Origin: Bacteroidota bacterium
GTDB taxonomy: Bacteria > Bacteroidota > Bacteroidia > M30B66
Length of the DNA stretch: 64,000 bases
Reading direction: 5' to 3'
NCBI GenBank assembly: GCA_027483445.1
Contig: JAIXUS010000045.1
Location: 62,001-126,000 of the forward strand
Shown here: in pieces, positions 24,264-32,827 of the stretch
Layout of the letters: every line of letters begins with the position of its first letter
How positions within the stretch are numbered: the first letter of the stretch is position 1
Made by a program: the position numbers and the translations under genes
The notes under the pieces: model-generated
The model's input: the letters and a program-made list of their open reading frames with translations, nothing else
What the model was told of the DNA's origin: nothing
Database searches by the model: none

Positions 24264-25673
24264 TCACCCAGAACTTGCGGTCAAGGGCTTGCGTCGATCA
24301 ATGATGGTGGGCAGGAACTCGGTGACCGTCGGGTGAACGGGCAATGCATCCCGGACCAACTTCCAGGTGCCGCCACTGGCCATCACCAGACCGATCGCCT
24401 GAATGATCTCGTCCGACTGGATCCCGAGCATGGTCGCTCCGAGGAAATGACCACTGTCCTCATCGATGAGGAGCTTGATCTTGCCCACGGTTTCGCCTTC
24501 TTCCTTCGCGCGACTGACGTCCTTCATGGCGTGAACCGCCTGGGAAATGCGTCGCCCTTCGGTCACGAGTTTTCGCGCGTCGGCCTCATAAAGACCGACG
24601 TGGGCCAGCGGAGGATCGGTAAACATGGCATAAATGCCGACGCGCGCGGCGGCGCTGCGTTGCCCTCCGGCCAGGTTCTCCGCCACGATGTCCTGATCGT
24701 GGTAGCTGGTGTGGGTAAAGGCCCCGCGCTGATTGATGTCACCCAGCGCCCAGATGCCGGGAACCGCGGTTTCGAGCCGGTCGTTGGTGACCAGGTAGCC
24801 TCGCGCACTGACCTCCAGGCCCACCGTTTCCAGGCCCAGACAGTCGGTGTTCGGTATTCGCCCGGTGGCCACCAGCAGGTGGCTGCCATCCACGCTGCGG
24901 CCACCAGCCAACTGCACCCGCACGCCAGCGTCGTTGTCCGCCTTGCCGACCCGCTCAATGCGCACGCCGGTGTTCACTTCGATGCCTTCCGCTGTCAGCA
25001 TTCCGGTCACAGCGGCTGCAATGTCCTCGTCCTCGCGGGCCGTGAGGCGGGGCCCTGTTTCCAGAATGGCAACCTCACTTCCCAGCCGCCGAAAGATCTG
25101 AGCCATCTCCAGGCTGATGTATCCACCGCCGATGATCACCAGCCTGGACGGTAATTCACGCAGCGCCAACAGCCGTTCGTTGTCCAGGAACGGCAGCTCG
25201 TCCAGCCCAGGCACCGGCGGAACAAAGGGACGTGTGCCGGTGTTCAGCACCACCTTGGGCGCCACCAGCTGATGCTCGCCGGCCAGCACCACGAACTGTT
25301 CGCCTTCACGGCCCGCCAGGCGACCGCGCGCCTTGATGATGGTGAGTCCTTCCAACTGGCCCAGCCAGGCCTGCAGGCCAGAGCGAGCCTCCTCCACCCG
25401 GCGTTGCATGCGCTCCATCGCTGCCCTGAAGTTGACCTGGACCGACCCGGTTTGCACACCGAATTCGCTGGCCCGGCGCGCCATGTGAGCCACACGAGCC
25501 GACTTGCGTAGGGTCTTGGTTGGGGTGCAGCCCCGATTGACACAGGTACCACCCAGGTCACGCTCCTCGATGAGCGCCACCTTCATACCCCGGGCAACGA
25601 GTGTCGCGCCCAGAAAGGGACCGGCCTGACCGGCTCCGATCACGATCGCGTCGAACCTCTGTTCCCCGCTCAT
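24264..25673 (-). CDS. FAD-dependent pyridine nucleotide-disulfide oxidoreductase (mercuric-reductase-like)
   Basis: A 469-residue class I flavin disulfide reductase. FAD Rossmann motif DAIVIGAGQAGPFL, redox-active pair C44/C49 in GGTCVNRGCTPTK, NAD(P) motif VIIGGGYISLEMAQIF, ALGDINQRGAFTHT, and C-terminal PVHPTVTEFLPTI with the catalytic His. It lacks both the N-terminal HMA domain and the C-terminal Cys pair required for mercury, so mercuric reductase activity is unlikely. More likely it reduces a disulfide or quinone in the stress operon. The start overlaps the DUF427 stop by 4 bases. Confidence 0.9.
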   Translation of the reverse strand: MSGEQRFDAIVIGAGQAGPFLGATLVARGMKVALIEERDLGGTCVNRGCTPTKTLRKSARVAHMARRASEFGVQTGSVQVNFRAAMERMQRRVEEARSGLQAWLGQLEGLTIIKARGRLAGREGEQFVVLAGEHQLVAPKVVLNTGTRPFVPPVPGLDELPFLDNERLLALRELPSRLVIIGGGYISLEMAQIFRRLGSEVAILETGPRLTAREDEDIAAAVTGMLTAEGIEVNTGVRIERVGKADNDAGVRVQLAGGRSVDGSHLLVATGRIPNTDCLGLETVGLEVSARGYLVTNDRLETAVPGIWALGDINQRGAFTHTSYHDQDIVAENLAGGQRSAAARVGIYAMFTDPPLAHVGLYEADARKLVTEGRRISQAVHAMKDVSRAKEEGETVGKIKLLIDEDSGHFLGATMLGIQSDEIIQAIGLVMASGGTWKLVRDALPVHPTVTEFLPTIIDRRKPLTASSG

Positions 25674-25951
25674 GGCCGCACCTCGACACCGCGCCAGAAC
25701 GCCACCCTGCCGGTCACCGCCTCCGCACCAGCCTTGGGCGACGGGTAGTACCACGCCGCGTCAGCGTTCACGTCTTCGCCGACCACGACGTCGTAGTAGC
25801 TGGCCCGCCCCTTCCATGGACAGGTGGTGTGCGTATCGCTTGGTTTGAAATGTTCCGGGCGCAACGCGTCGTGTGGGAAATAGGCGTTGCCTTCAACTTC
25901 CACGATGTCATCGCTCTCAGCGATGGTGGTGCCTTTCCAGATGGCTCTCAT
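25670..25951 (-). CDS. DUF427 domain-containing protein
   Basis: A 93-residue DUF427 protein: IAESDDIVEVEGNAYFP, SDTHTTCPWKGRASYYDV and AAWYYPSPKAGAEAVTGRVAFW are the family signature, with the invariant Cys of TTCPWKG. Function unknown; small beta-barrel fold. Start ATG 25951 is chosen because upstream residues do not fit the family. It is inside the redox operon, coupled to the flavin reductase. Confidence 0.85.
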   Translation of the reverse strand: MRAIWKGTTIAESDDIVEVEGNAYFPHDALRPEHFKPSDTHTTCPWKGRASYYDVVVGEDVNADAAWYYPSPKAGAEAVTGRVAFWRGVEVRP

Positions 25952-25983
25952 GCTCCGTCTCCTTCGTTTGTGTGTGGTTGGGA

Positions 25984-27204
25984 TCAGTCCCGAATCAGTG
26001 TGGTGGTGATCACCGGATGGTTCTCCAGCGTTCGATGCACGGGGCAACGATCGGCGATGCGCAACAGGTCCTGTCGCTGGCTTTCACTCAACGGTCCGCT
26101 CAGCAGGAGCTGCCGCGTGACGTGGTCAACCTGTCCCGAGCGATCCCCGCACTCCTGGCAATCGGTCGCGTGCGCGCGCTCATGACGCAACCTGACCTGG
26201 ACATCCTTGAGCGCATAGCCTTTTCGCTTGGCGTACTGGCGCAATGTCATGGACGTGCAGGCGCCCAGCGACATCAGCAGAAGTTCATAAGGATCGGGCC
26301 CGCGTTCGCCACCACCCACTTCCTTGGGCTCATCGGCGTCGAGGTGGTGCGGACCTGCTCGCATCGATCGCCAGAAGGCGTGATCGTGCTCCCCCACCCA
26401 CACCTCGCCCGCACGAAGGTCCGACGGCGCATCGTTTCGCTCGGCTCGCATCGGCAGAAACCGCGAGGCCCAGGCGCCAATCAGGTCAGCCGCATACTGC
26501 GCATCGGCCGGGCGCGTGAGCAGATGGTCCGCATCGTCCAGGCTGATGAAACTCTTAGGATGTCTGGCCGCCTTGAACAGGTCCTGTGCCTCGCCGATGT
26601 CCACCACCGCGTCACTTGGCGCGTGCATAACCAGCAAGGCCGCGCGAAGCCCCTTGACCGGGTTCTCGTGGGCTTGGGCCTGGAGCTCTTCAATGAAGGC
26701 CGGCGCGATCCTGAACGCCCGGCCGCCCAGGTCGACCTGGATCTGCCCATCCTCTTCGGACTTGGTCGGACCGAAGTGACGAAGCACATGGTCGGCCGTC
26801 GCGGGTGCGCCCAGCGTGCAAACCGCCCGTATGCCGTCGAGGCGGGCAGCCGCCGCGATGGCCGCCGTCCCCCCCAGGCTGTGTCCGACCAACAGTGCAG
26901 GCATGCCGATCGTGCTCTGCATCCAGTGCACCGCCGCCACAATGTCCGCCACGCTGGACGAAAAGCCACCGCGCCCGAAGTCGCCTTCGCTCTCGCCCAG
27001 ACCGGTGAAATCAAAGCGCAGCGTGGCGATGCCCTGCTGAGCCAGCGCCCGGCTGATGCGGGTCGCGGCGAGAGAGTTCTTTCCGCAGGTAAAGCAGTGG
27101 GCAAACACCGCCAGGGCTTGTAACGGTGCATGGTCCGGGCGTTCCAAGACACCCACCAGCAGACCCTGGCTGCTGCCAGCGAAGCCTACCTTTTCGCTGC
27201 TCAT
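25984..27204 (-). CDS. Bifunctional alpha/beta hydrolase - OsmC family protein
   Basis: A 406-residue fusion. Residues about 1-255 are an alpha/beta hydrolase (FAHCFTCGKNSLAATRISRAL, LRFDFTGLGESEG, nucleophile in VGHSLGGTAA, acid in APSDAVVD, His in DDADHLL). Residues about 260-406 are an OsmC-type peroxidase domain (GGGERGPDPYELLLMSLGACTSMTLRQYA with the first Cys, and ADRCPVHRTLENH with the second). OsmC reduces organic hydroperoxides. This fusion is known in proteobacteria. The hydrolase may feed fatty or ester hydroperoxides to it. It sits 32 bases upstream of DUF427. Confidence 0.9.
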   Translation of the reverse strand: MSSEKVGFAGSSQGLLVGVLERPDHAPLQALAVFAHCFTCGKNSLAATRISRALAQQGIATLRFDFTGLGESEGDFGRGGFSSSVADIVAAVHWMQSTIGMPALLVGHSLGGTAAIAAAARLDGIRAVCTLGAPATADHVLRHFGPTKSEEDGQIQVDLGGRAFRIAPAFIEELQAQAHENPVKGLRAALLVMHAPSDAVVDIGEAQDLFKAARHPKSFISLDDADHLLTRPADAQYAADLIGAWASRFLPMRAERNDAPSDLRAGEVWVGEHDHAFWRSMRAGPHHLDADEPKEVGGGERGPDPYELLLMSLGACTSMTLRQYAKRKGYALKDVQVRLRHERAHATDCQECGDRSGQVDHVTRQLLLSGPLSESQRQDLLRIADRCPVHRTLENHPVITTTLIRD

Positions 27205-28172
27205 GCTTTCTCCAGTGCCAGGGCGTTGATGCAGTAGCGCAGACCGCTGGGCTTGGGTCCGTCGGGAAACACGTGACCCAGGTGGGCGTCGCAGACGTTG
27301 CACGTCGTCTCCACCCGCACCATGCCGTGGCTGTTGTCTCCGTGATAGCCCACCAGACCCGGGGCAATGGCCTGCGTGAAGCTGGGCCAGCCGCTGCGGC
27401 TGTCATATTTGGTCGACGCATCGAATAGTTCAGTGCCGCAGCACACGCACCGGTAGATCCCGGGCGAAAACAGCGTACACATCGAGGAGCTGTGCGCCCG
27501 TTCGGTGCCCTTGAGCCGCGTGATTCGGAACTGCTCGGGCGTCAGCTGTTGGGCCCACTCGGCTTCGCTGCGCTCAACTCGGCGCGGTGGCGTCGGGTTG
27601 CCCGTTTCCACCAGTTGAATCACTCCTTTCCAAGTCAACATGTCGGGCCCAGGCTCCGGTGCCGCCGGTTCGTTTTCCAGCCGCTTGAGAAAGGTGACGA
27701 GCTTGTCGGCGTCGATTCGGAAATGGTTGTAGACCACTCTGCCATCGGGATCGATCAGGATGAACCAGGGTGTGCCGCCGTTGCGGTAGCGGCGCATCAG
27801 CTCCGAACCCGCGCCGTCCTGTTCGTCACCGGCGTCGTGCCCGAAGGGAATGCCCAGCGCGTAGCGGGAGTGATTGGCCAGCATGCGCTCCCAGGTGTTC
27901 GAACCGAAGTCCTCGAACACGGTCTGGACTGCGGCGAACCCGACGAAGTCGCTCCCCCGAAACGCGTCGACCACCCGGGCAAGCGCCGGAAAGCCGGTCG
28001 CATGGCACCCCGGGCAGGCGTCCTGAAAACAGAAGATGAGCTTGAACCGGCCGGGCATGCGGTCCAGGTCGAAGTGTTCCAGCGCCTGGCCCGACGCGTC
28101 CACCCACCGGGTCACACCCAGGGGAGCGGCCGCTTCGCCAAGGACACCGGGTTCCTGTTTCGTTGTGGTCAT
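27201..28172 (-). CDS. Thioredoxin-like domain fused to methionine-R-sulfoxide reductase B
   Basis: A 323-residue fusion. The N-domain is thioredoxin/TlpA-like with CPGC (C53, C56) in FCFQDACPGCHATGFP and TPWFILIDPDG. The C-domain (about 195-323) is MsrB, with zinc cysteines in YRCVCCGTELF and TCNVCDAHLGHVF, and catalytic C314 in LRYCINALAL. It reduces Met-R-sulfoxide, with an attached domain that may supply reducing power. The N-domain is a paralogue of the separate protein at 29746-30234 in this operon. It overlaps the next gene by 4 bases. Confidence 0.9.
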   Translation of the reverse strand: MTTTKQEPGVLGEAAAPLGVTRWVDASGQALEHFDLDRMPGRFKLIFCFQDACPGCHATGFPALARVVDAFRGSDFVGFAAVQTVFEDFGSNTWERMLANHSRYALGIPFGHDAGDEQDGAGSELMRRYRNGGTPWFILIDPDGRVVYNHFRIDADKLVTFLKRLENEPAAPEPGPDMLTWKGVIQLVETGNPTPPRRVERSEAEWAQQLTPEQFRITRLKGTERAHSSSMCTLFSPGIYRCVCCGTELFDASTKYDSRSGWPSFTQAIAPGLVGYHGDNSHGMVRVETTCNVCDAHLGHVFPDGPKPSGLRYCINALALEKA

Positions 28173-28208
28173 GCGAAGTCTCCTTTCAGAAATCGTTGGG
28201 TACCCCAA

Positions 28209-29741
28209 TCAGGTGCCGCAGAAGGTGCGGTGGGCTGCGGCCACTTCGGGCGAGGCCGGCAGCGTGAATGGCCGCGCGGACTCCACCGTCTCGTACGGCC
28301 GCCCCAGCACCGCCAGCAGGCGCTCGAACGGACCGAGGTCGGCCTCGTCCACGGCACTCGACAGCGCCGCCTCCACCTGGTGATTGCGCGGGATCACGAA
28401 GGGATTGACCGACCACGCCGTTGCGGCGCAGTCCTGCAAGGTCCTTCCCTCCCGGGCCATGCGCTGGCGCCAGCGCGCCAGCCAGTCCGAGAGCGCCGGG
28501 CGCTCCCGTCCGAACAGGTCGTGCAGTGCGGCATCCGGCCCCGTGATGGCGTCGGACAGGAGGCGGAACGCCAGCGTGAAGTCCACCTTTTCCCGCTGCA
28601 GCAGCTGCAGGAAGTCGTCCGCCAGGGCGCGGTCGTCCGGCTCTTCAGCGGCCAAGCCCAGCTTGGCGCGCAGCTGCCCGGTCCAATGCCGGTCAAAGCG
28701 CACGGCAAACCCGGCCACCACCTGTTCCACCCGTTCCACGACGTCGATATCGCGGGCGTCCAGAACCGGCAGCAACGCTTCGGCCAGACGGGCCAGGTTC
28801 CATTGCGCCATGGCCGGCTGCTGGCCGTAGGCATATCGCCCCTGACGGTCGATCGAGCTGAACACCGTGGCCGGATCGAAACCCTCCATGAACGCACACG
28901 GACCATAGTCGATGGTCTCGCCCGAAATGCTCATGTTGTCGGTGTTCATCACCCCGTGGATGAAGCCCACGCCCATCCAGCGTGCAATCAGCTGCGCCTG
29001 CCGCTCACAGACGGCCTCCAGCATCGGAATGGGCTTGTCGGAAAGCTTGGCGAGGGCGGGGTCATGCCGCGCCACGGCATAGTCGAGCAGCCGCCGAAGC
29101 ATCACCTCCTCCTCCCGCGCCGCGAAGAACTCAAAAGTGCCCACCCGCAAGTGGCTGGCCGCCACGCGCACCAAGATCGCCCCGGGGGGCGAGCCCTCGC
29201 GGTTCACCCGCTCACCGGTCCGGATCACCGCCAGCGCACGCGTCGTGGGAATGCCCAACGCGTGCATGGCCTCGCCCATGAGGTACTCGCGCAGCGCCGG
29301 GCCCAGTGCCGCCTTGCCATCGCCACGGCGCGAAAACGGCGTACGGCCCGACCCCTTGAGGGCCAGGTCCCGACGCTGTCCTGCCGTGTCGATGAGTTCC
29401 CCGAGCAGCAAGGCGCGGCCATCCCCCAAGTGTGGCGAGAACTGGCCGAACTGGTGTCCCGCGTAGGCCTGCGCCAGCGGCGCCGCCTCAGCCGGCATTT
29501 CCACGCCGGACAGCCACGCCAGACCGGTCGCAGACTTCAGCGTCGCCGGCTCCAGCCCCAGCTCCAGCGCCAGGGCGTCGTTGAACTGCACCCAGGCCGG
29601 GGCCGGGGACGGCTCGGGCTTCCAAGGCACATAGAACCCCTGCATGTCCCGGAAGAAGCTGTTGTCAAACGGCAGCCGAAACGCCGGGCCCGTCCCCGGC
29701 GTCTTCGGCTCCGACACGGCCTTTGGTGTGGACGCACGCAT
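28209..29741 (-). CDS. selO: Protein adenylyltransferase SelO (YdiU/UPF0061)
   Basis: A 510-residue pseudokinase-fold enzyme that transfers AMP to Ser/Thr/Tyr of target proteins and is linked to redox stress. Seen: AGHQFGQFSPHLGDGRALLLGE (glycine loop), LKGSGRTPFSRRGDGKA, GFIHGVMNTDNMSISGETIDYGPCAFM (catalytic Asp and metal sites), and C508 near the C-terminus in FCGT, the conserved redox-regulatory Cys. ATG 29741 is close to the end of the upstream gene (29746), implying coupling. Confidence 0.95.
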   Translation of the reverse strand: MRASTPKAVSEPKTPGTGPAFRLPFDNSFFRDMQGFYVPWKPEPSPAPAWVQFNDALALELGLEPATLKSATGLAWLSGVEMPAEAAPLAQAYAGHQFGQFSPHLGDGRALLLGELIDTAGQRRDLALKGSGRTPFSRRGDGKAALGPALREYLMGEAMHALGIPTTRALAVIRTGERVNREGSPPGAILVRVAASHLRVGTFEFFAAREEEVMLRRLLDYAVARHDPALAKLSDKPIPMLEAVCERQAQLIARWMGVGFIHGVMNTDNMSISGETIDYGPCAFMEGFDPATVFSSIDRQGRYAYGQQPAMAQWNLARLAEALLPVLDARDIDVVERVEQVVAGFAVRFDRHWTGQLRAKLGLAAEEPDDRALADDFLQLLQREKVDFTLAFRLLSDAITGPDAALHDLFGRERPALSDWLARWRQRMAREGRTLQDCAATAWSVNPFVIPRNHQVEAALSSAVDEADLGPFERLLAVLGRPYETVESARPFTLPASPEVAAAHRTFCGT

Positions 29742-29745
29742 GACT

Positions 29746-30234
29746 TCAGGCCGCCTTGAGACCATCGTTCGAAGCGCCGAACGCCCCGATCAGCTGCCGC
29801 TCGTCGAGCTCGAAGTCGCTGTAGAGCACCTCGTCCAGCGGATCGATCACCAAAAACCACGGCGTGCCGCGCGTCCCGTAGTCCGCCATGAGCGACGACG
29901 CGCGTCCGATCGCAGGGTCGTGTCCGAACGGAATGTTCAAGCCGTAGCGCAACTGCGTCTCGCGCAGGCGCTCGAAGGTGTTGGACTCGGCGCCCTCGAA
30001 CACGGTCTGCACCGCGGCAAACGCGAAGCCGCGATCGCCCAACGCCTTGATCAGCTTCTGCAGGGTCGGAAAGCCATGGCTGTGGCAGCCCGGACACCAG
30101 TGCTGGAAGCAGAAGATCACTTTGAACCCGTCGCCCAGATCGGACAGCTTCAGCGGTGCCATGCTGCGCCCTTCGCCGTCGATCCACCACGGCACCCGCA
30201 GCTCGGGCGCCTGTTGAATGCACCGGGATTGCAT
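29746..30234 (-). CDS. Thioredoxin-like redoxin domain protein
   Basis: A 162-residue TlpA/AhpC-like protein with CPGC at C47/C50 in FCFQHWCPGCHSHGFP and GTPWFLVIDP. It parallels the N-domain of the MsrB fusion (AVQTVFEGAESNTFERL here, AVQTVFEDFGSNTWERM there). A GAGGAG run directly abuts ATG 30240, so the ATG at 30234 has the correct spacing and is taken as the start. No signal peptide, so it is cytoplasmic. It probably reduces MsrA or other operon products. Confidence 0.85.
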   Translation of the reverse strand: MQSRCIQQAPELRVPWWIDGEGRSMAPLKLSDLGDGFKVIFCFQHWCPGCHSHGFPTLQKLIKALGDRGFAFAAVQTVFEGAESNTFERLRETQLRYGLNIPFGHDPAIGRASSLMADYGTRGTPWFLVIDPLDEVLYSDFELDERQLIGAFGASNDGLKAA

Positions 30235-30319
30235 CACCATCTCCTCAGGAAAAAAACAGACACACCGGGTCGGCCCGCCCACTGGCGCGCCGACCCCCAC
30301 CGTTCTTGAGCGTTGGCCG

Positions 30320-30829
30320 TCAGCCGATCTCGCGTCGCGGCAGCTTCCAGCCCGCACGGGGGTAGTGGCAGGTGTAGCCGTTGGGGTGCTTGACCAGGTA
30401 GTCCTGATGCTCGGGCTCGGCCTCCCAGAACGGCCCCGCGGGCGCGAGCTCGGTGACCACCTTGCCCGGCCACAAACCCGAGGCATTCACATCGGCAATG
30501 GTCTGCTGCGCCGTGGCCAGCTGCTCGTCCGAGGTGTAGAAAATGGCCGACCGGTAGGAACTGCCGCGGTCATTGCCCTGGCGCCCCGGGGTGCTCGGAT
30601 CGTGGATCTGGAAGAAGAACTCCAGCAGGTCGCGAAAGCTCGTCTGCGTGGGGTCGAACTCCACCTCCAACGCCTCGGCGTGGGTGCCGTGGTTGCGGTA
30701 GGTGGCGTTGGGCACATCGCCGCCGCTGTAGCCCACACGGGTGCGCAACACGCCAGGCAGCTTGCGCACCAGGTCCTGCATGCCCCAGAAACAACCGCCG
30801 GCCAGGACTGCTTTTTCGCTCGGGTTCAT
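30320..30829 (-). CDS. msrA: Peptide methionine-S-sulfoxide reductase MsrA
   Basis: A 169-residue MsrA with catalytic C13 in [52 protein letters not shown] and [12 protein letters not shown]. It repairs Met-S-sulfoxide in proteins. AAGGAG seven bases before ATG 30829 fixes the start. It is the first gene of the minus-strand redox operon, about 125 bases below the AraC gene, so a promoter probably lies at 30830-30953. Confidence 0.95.
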   Translation of the reverse strand: MNPSEKAVLAGGCFWGMQDLVRKLPGVLRTRVGYSGGDVPNATYRNHGTHAEALEVEFDPTQTSFRDLLEFFFQIHDPSTPGRQGNDRGSSYRSAIFYTSDEQLATAQQTIADVNASGLWPGKVVTELAPAGPFWEAEPEHQDYLVKHPNGYTCHYPRAGWKLPRREIG

Positions 30830-30953
30830 CGTGATCTCCTTCAAAGTTCTGCCTCAAGGCATTGAACCTGAAGTCGGGTCCGTTCGGCACAGCACAACGG
30901 CATTCGGCGTCCGCATCACGCCACCGATCGTCCAGAACCAGGGCGCGATGGAC

Positions 30954-31805
30954 CTACGGCTGACTCAGATGCTCCATCTGCCAAGCGCTGGGCGATTGCC
31001 CCGAGGCCCGTTGAAACGCTCGCGCGAATGCGGTGGCATTACCGTAGCCCACCTGAGAGGCCACCGCCTTCACTGCCTGCCCTTGCGCGAGTAGGTTGCG
31101 GGCAACCGCCATGCGCCAGTGGGTCAAGTAGGTCAACGGCGGTATGCCCACCACCTGGACAAAGCGCAGGGCAAAGGCAGACCGGGACAGGTGCGCCAGC
31201 TCCGCCATGCTGTCAAGCGTCCAGTCGTGCTCTGGCGATTCGTGCAGCATGGACAGCACCACACCCAGACGGCTGTCGACCATGGCCTCCAGCACACCGC
31301 CGGACAGCAGTTGCCGATCAATCAGGTGACGCACAAGCACCACGAAGGTGTATTGCAGCAGGCGGTCGATCGCTGCCCGATAACCAAAAGCACGTGCCTC
31401 GGCCTCCTCGAACAGCAGCTCTACCGGTCGCTGCAGCGATGACGTGGCGGTCAAGTCAATCACCGTGACGTCCGGCAAGATCATGTCCAGCGGCGGCGCC
31501 AATTCACTGAGGGTGGCGCACATCAGGTCCACCCCCTGCGGCCCTGAGCCCTGAACCCAGTGCTCCAACGCGCGGGGAAGCAACAGCACGCTGGGCGCCC
31601 GCACGTTCAGCGGCGCAAAGCCCTTGCGCGTCAGTTGCAGCTCGCCGCGACTCAGCAGGTGCATCGTCCCCTGCTTGAGGCCGTCAGCCTCGGATCCCTG
31701 CGTCAGGGTACAGAGATTTCCCGAGAAAAACATGCGCGCCGTGGGGGTGAACCGTAACAGCTGGTTCAGCAGAGAGGCGTTCGGCAAGGGAGTGCTTTGG
31801 TTCAA
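30954..31805 (-). CDS. AraC family transcriptional regulator (cupin N-terminal domain)
   Basis: A 283-residue activator. The AraC_binding_2-type N-domain includes a Cys in VDLMCATLSELAPP. C-terminal HTH_18 (about 185-283): LDSMAELAHLSRSAFALRFVQVVGIPPLTYLTHWRMAVARNLL and VASQVGYGNATAFARAFQRASGQSPSAW. It belongs to the group whose members often control reductase or oxidoreductase genes responding to reactive chlorine or electrophiles (RclR-like, by architecture only). It lies just upstream of and codirectional with msrA, so it probably activates that operon. Confidence 0.87.
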   Translation of the reverse strand: MNQSTPLPNASLLNQLLRFTPTARMFFSGNLCTLTQGSEADGLKQGTMHLLSRGELQLTRKGFAPLNVRAPSVLLLPRALEHWVQGSGPQGVDLMCATLSELAPPLDMILPDVTVIDLTATSSLQRPVELLFEEAEARAFGYRAAIDRLLQYTFVVLVRHLIDRQLLSGGVLEAMVDSRLGVVLSMLHESPEHDWTLDSMAELAHLSRSAFALRFVQVVGIPPLTYLTHWRMAVARNLLAQGQAVKAVASQVGYGNATAFARAFQRASGQSPSAWQMEHLSQP

Positions 31806-31874
31806 GCGCGTGACACCTGTTGTGGGTTAGACCTTGATTATCTTGGAGCTTCCGCCTCTCCTTAGAATGACTGC

Positions 31875-32801
31875 ATGCCCCCCCCGTCCCTTTCGTCCAG
31901 CATCTCTCGACACCACCAAGCTCCCGCAGAAATTGAGGGCCAGGCGCTCAGGACGTCAAACTTCCTGCGCCAGGTCATTGAAAAAGACCTCGCCACCGGC
32001 ACCTACGCCCAGCGCCAATGGGGCGGCGGCCCGGGTGATGCCGCCTTCCACGACGCCGGCCAGCCCGACCCGGCCAAGATCCGCACCCGCTTCCCGCCCG
32101 AACCCAACGGCTACCTGCACGTGGGCCACGCCAAGAGCATCTGCCTGAACTTCGGCCTGGCGCGCGACTACGGCGGCGTCTGCCACATGCGCTTTGACGA
32201 CACCAACCCCGAGAAGGAAGAAAAGGAGTACGTGGACTCCATCCTCGACGCGGTGCAGTGGCTGGGTTTCAACTGGGAATCCAACTTCAACGGCAAGCAG
32301 GAAAGCCACCTGTACTACGCGTCGAACTACTTCGACTTCATGTACCGCGCGGCCGAATATCTTATCACCGCCGGCCACGCCTATGTGGACGAGCAGACAG
32401 CCGAAGACATGCGCATCAACCGCGGCGACTTCGGCAAGCCCGGCGTGGCCAGCAAGGCCAGCCGAACCGTCACCATCGAGATGACGGACAACATGCGCTA
32501 CACGCCAGCCGACATTCAAGTCAAGCAGGGCGAGACGGTGCGCTTCATCGTCAAAAACAAAGGCCAGGTCAAACATGAATTGAGTTTGGGCACCCAGCAG
32601 GAATTACTGGAACACCTTGAGCAGATGCGCAAGTTTCCAGACATGGAACACGATGAACCCAGCAAAGTCACGCTGGCTCCTGGAAAGCAGGGGGAAATCG
32701 TCTGGCAGTTCACAAAAGCAGGTGCCGTGAATTTTGCCTGCCTGATGCCAGGTCATTACGAGGCCGGCATGAAGGGTCAGGTCAAGGTCAACAAGAAATA
32801 G
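31875..32801 (+). CDS. Chimeric ORF: GlnS N-terminus fused to a type-1 copper protein
   Basis: A 308-residue ORF. Residues 1 to about 191 are glutaminyl-tRNA synthetase: [20 protein letters not shown] with the HIGH-type HVGH at 82-85, [10 protein letters not shown] and [20 protein letters not shown]. The KMSKS loop and anticodon domain are gone. From about 192 on it is a plastocyanin-like cupredoxin with full ligands H234, C289, H294 and M299. The join lies in FGKPGV (186-191), a string natural to both parents, so the two genes recombined in frame at microhomology. The cupredoxin has lost its signal peptide. Promoter and start are those of glnS. Confidence 0.85.
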   Translation: MPPPSLSSSISRHHQAPAEIEGQALRTSNFLRQVIEKDLATGTYAQRQWGGGPGDAAFHDAGQPDPAKIRTRFPPEPNGYLHVGHAKSICLNFGLARDYGGVCHMRFDDTNPEKEEKEYVDSILDAVQWLGFNWESNFNGKQESHLYYASNYFDFMYRAAEYLITAGHAYVDEQTAEDMRINRGDFGKPGVASKASRTVTIEMTDNMRYTPADIQVKQGETVRFIVKNKGQVKHELSLGTQQELLEHLEQMRKFPDMEHDEPSKVTLAPGKQGEIVWQFTKAGAVNFACLMPGHYEAGMKGQVKVNKK

Positions 32802-32827
32802 TTTGAGCGATTGACGAGGAGCGCCAC

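Noticed and set aside
24264-25673. Mercuric reductase (merA) and a mercury-resistance locus
   Set aside because: The N-terminal metal-binding domain and the C-terminal vicinal cysteines are absent, and there is no merR, merT or merP.
25873-27123. A 416-codon open frame on the plus strand
   Set aside because: Antisense to the hydrolase-OsmC gene; no recognisable protein features.
27492-29759. A 755-codon open frame on the plus strand
   Set aside because: It is antisense to the MsrB fusion and SelO genes, both with full family motifs. Long antisense frames are common in GC-rich coding DNA, and its residues (Arg/His/Gln-rich, no motif) look like reverse-frame sequence.
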